Source: Bacteroidales bacterium M5
GTDB lineage: Bacteria > Bacteroidota > Bacteroidia > Bacteroidales > Muribaculaceae
Direction: 5' to 3'
DNA length: 5,518 nucleotides
Assembly: GCA_001689535.1 (NCBI GenBank)
Contig: LUJP01000090.1
Location: 1 to 5,518 of the forward strand
A program made the position numbers and the translations under genes. This document shows positions 5,455 through 5,518 of this stretch, one piece after another; position 1 is the first letter of the stretch, and every line of letters begins with the position of its first letter. The notes under the pieces were generated by a model. That model was not told where the DNA came from. It saw nothing but the letters and a program-made list of their open reading frames with translations, and made no database searches.

Positions 5455-5518
5455 CACCATAAGAACAAGAACTTTTGCTCTCTTCAAACTAGATACTGTT
5501 TCTTTGAGTGTGTCTGAC

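Noticed and set aside
5428..5517. A 29-codon plus-strand frame at the right edge
   Set aside because: It begins inside the promoter just past the terminator T-tract, before the predicted transcription start, so it would not be transcribed from that promoter.
5446..5517. Possible C-terminal end of a minus-strand gene entering from the right (23 codons to a stop)
   Set aside because: Too short to judge, and its stop overlaps the strong plus-strand -7 box; a chance open frame is more likely.

Overview
The window looks like chromosome of a Bacteroidales bacterium, and a Muribaculaceae-like gut commensal is my best guess. Several candidate -7 boxes fit the Bacteroidetes consensus TAnnTTTG (one with a correctly spaced -33 TTTG). 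Leaders are A/T-rich and lack clear Shine-Dalgarno sequences. The proteins match families common in that order: a TPR-type lipoprotein N-terminus, an S41 peptidase, an HdeD-like membrane protein, and an OMPP1/FadL/TodX barrel with the Bacteroidales-style N-terminal signature. The family placement is inference.

Layout. Bases 8-187 (minus) encode a 59-residue lipoprotein that looks like the beginning of a much longer TPR lipoprotein, cut off by a stop codon. It is divergent from an exported S41-family peptidase (478-1593, plus). The 290 bases between them carry a 13-bp inverted repeat placed exactly midway between two oppositely facing -7 boxes. A terminator-like hairpin follows the peptidase. 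Next is a monocistronic HdeD/DUF308 six-helix membrane protein (1772-2326) with its own terminator. Then comes a -7 box and a structured leader of about 75 nt (2466-2537), leading into a secreted or surface low-complexity protein (2568-3569) with a Trp/Gly-rich core and an Arg/Gly/Asn-rich tail. A very strong hairpin terminator (3637-3678) separates it from a FadL-type outer-membrane channel (3739-5367). That gene ends in another strong terminator, whose T-tract supplies the -33 element of a clean promoter (5424-5454) reading out of the right edge.

How the genes work together. All recognisable products act in the envelope: lipoprotein, periplasmic or secreted peptidase, inner-membrane stress protein, exported low-complexity protein and outer-membrane channel. 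Terminators sit between consecutive plus-strand genes, so this is a row of separately transcribed units and not one operon. I see no mobile element, CRISPR, tRNA, rRNA or defence system. The least explained parts are the low-complexity exported protein with its structured leader, and the symmetric divergent control region at 231-344.
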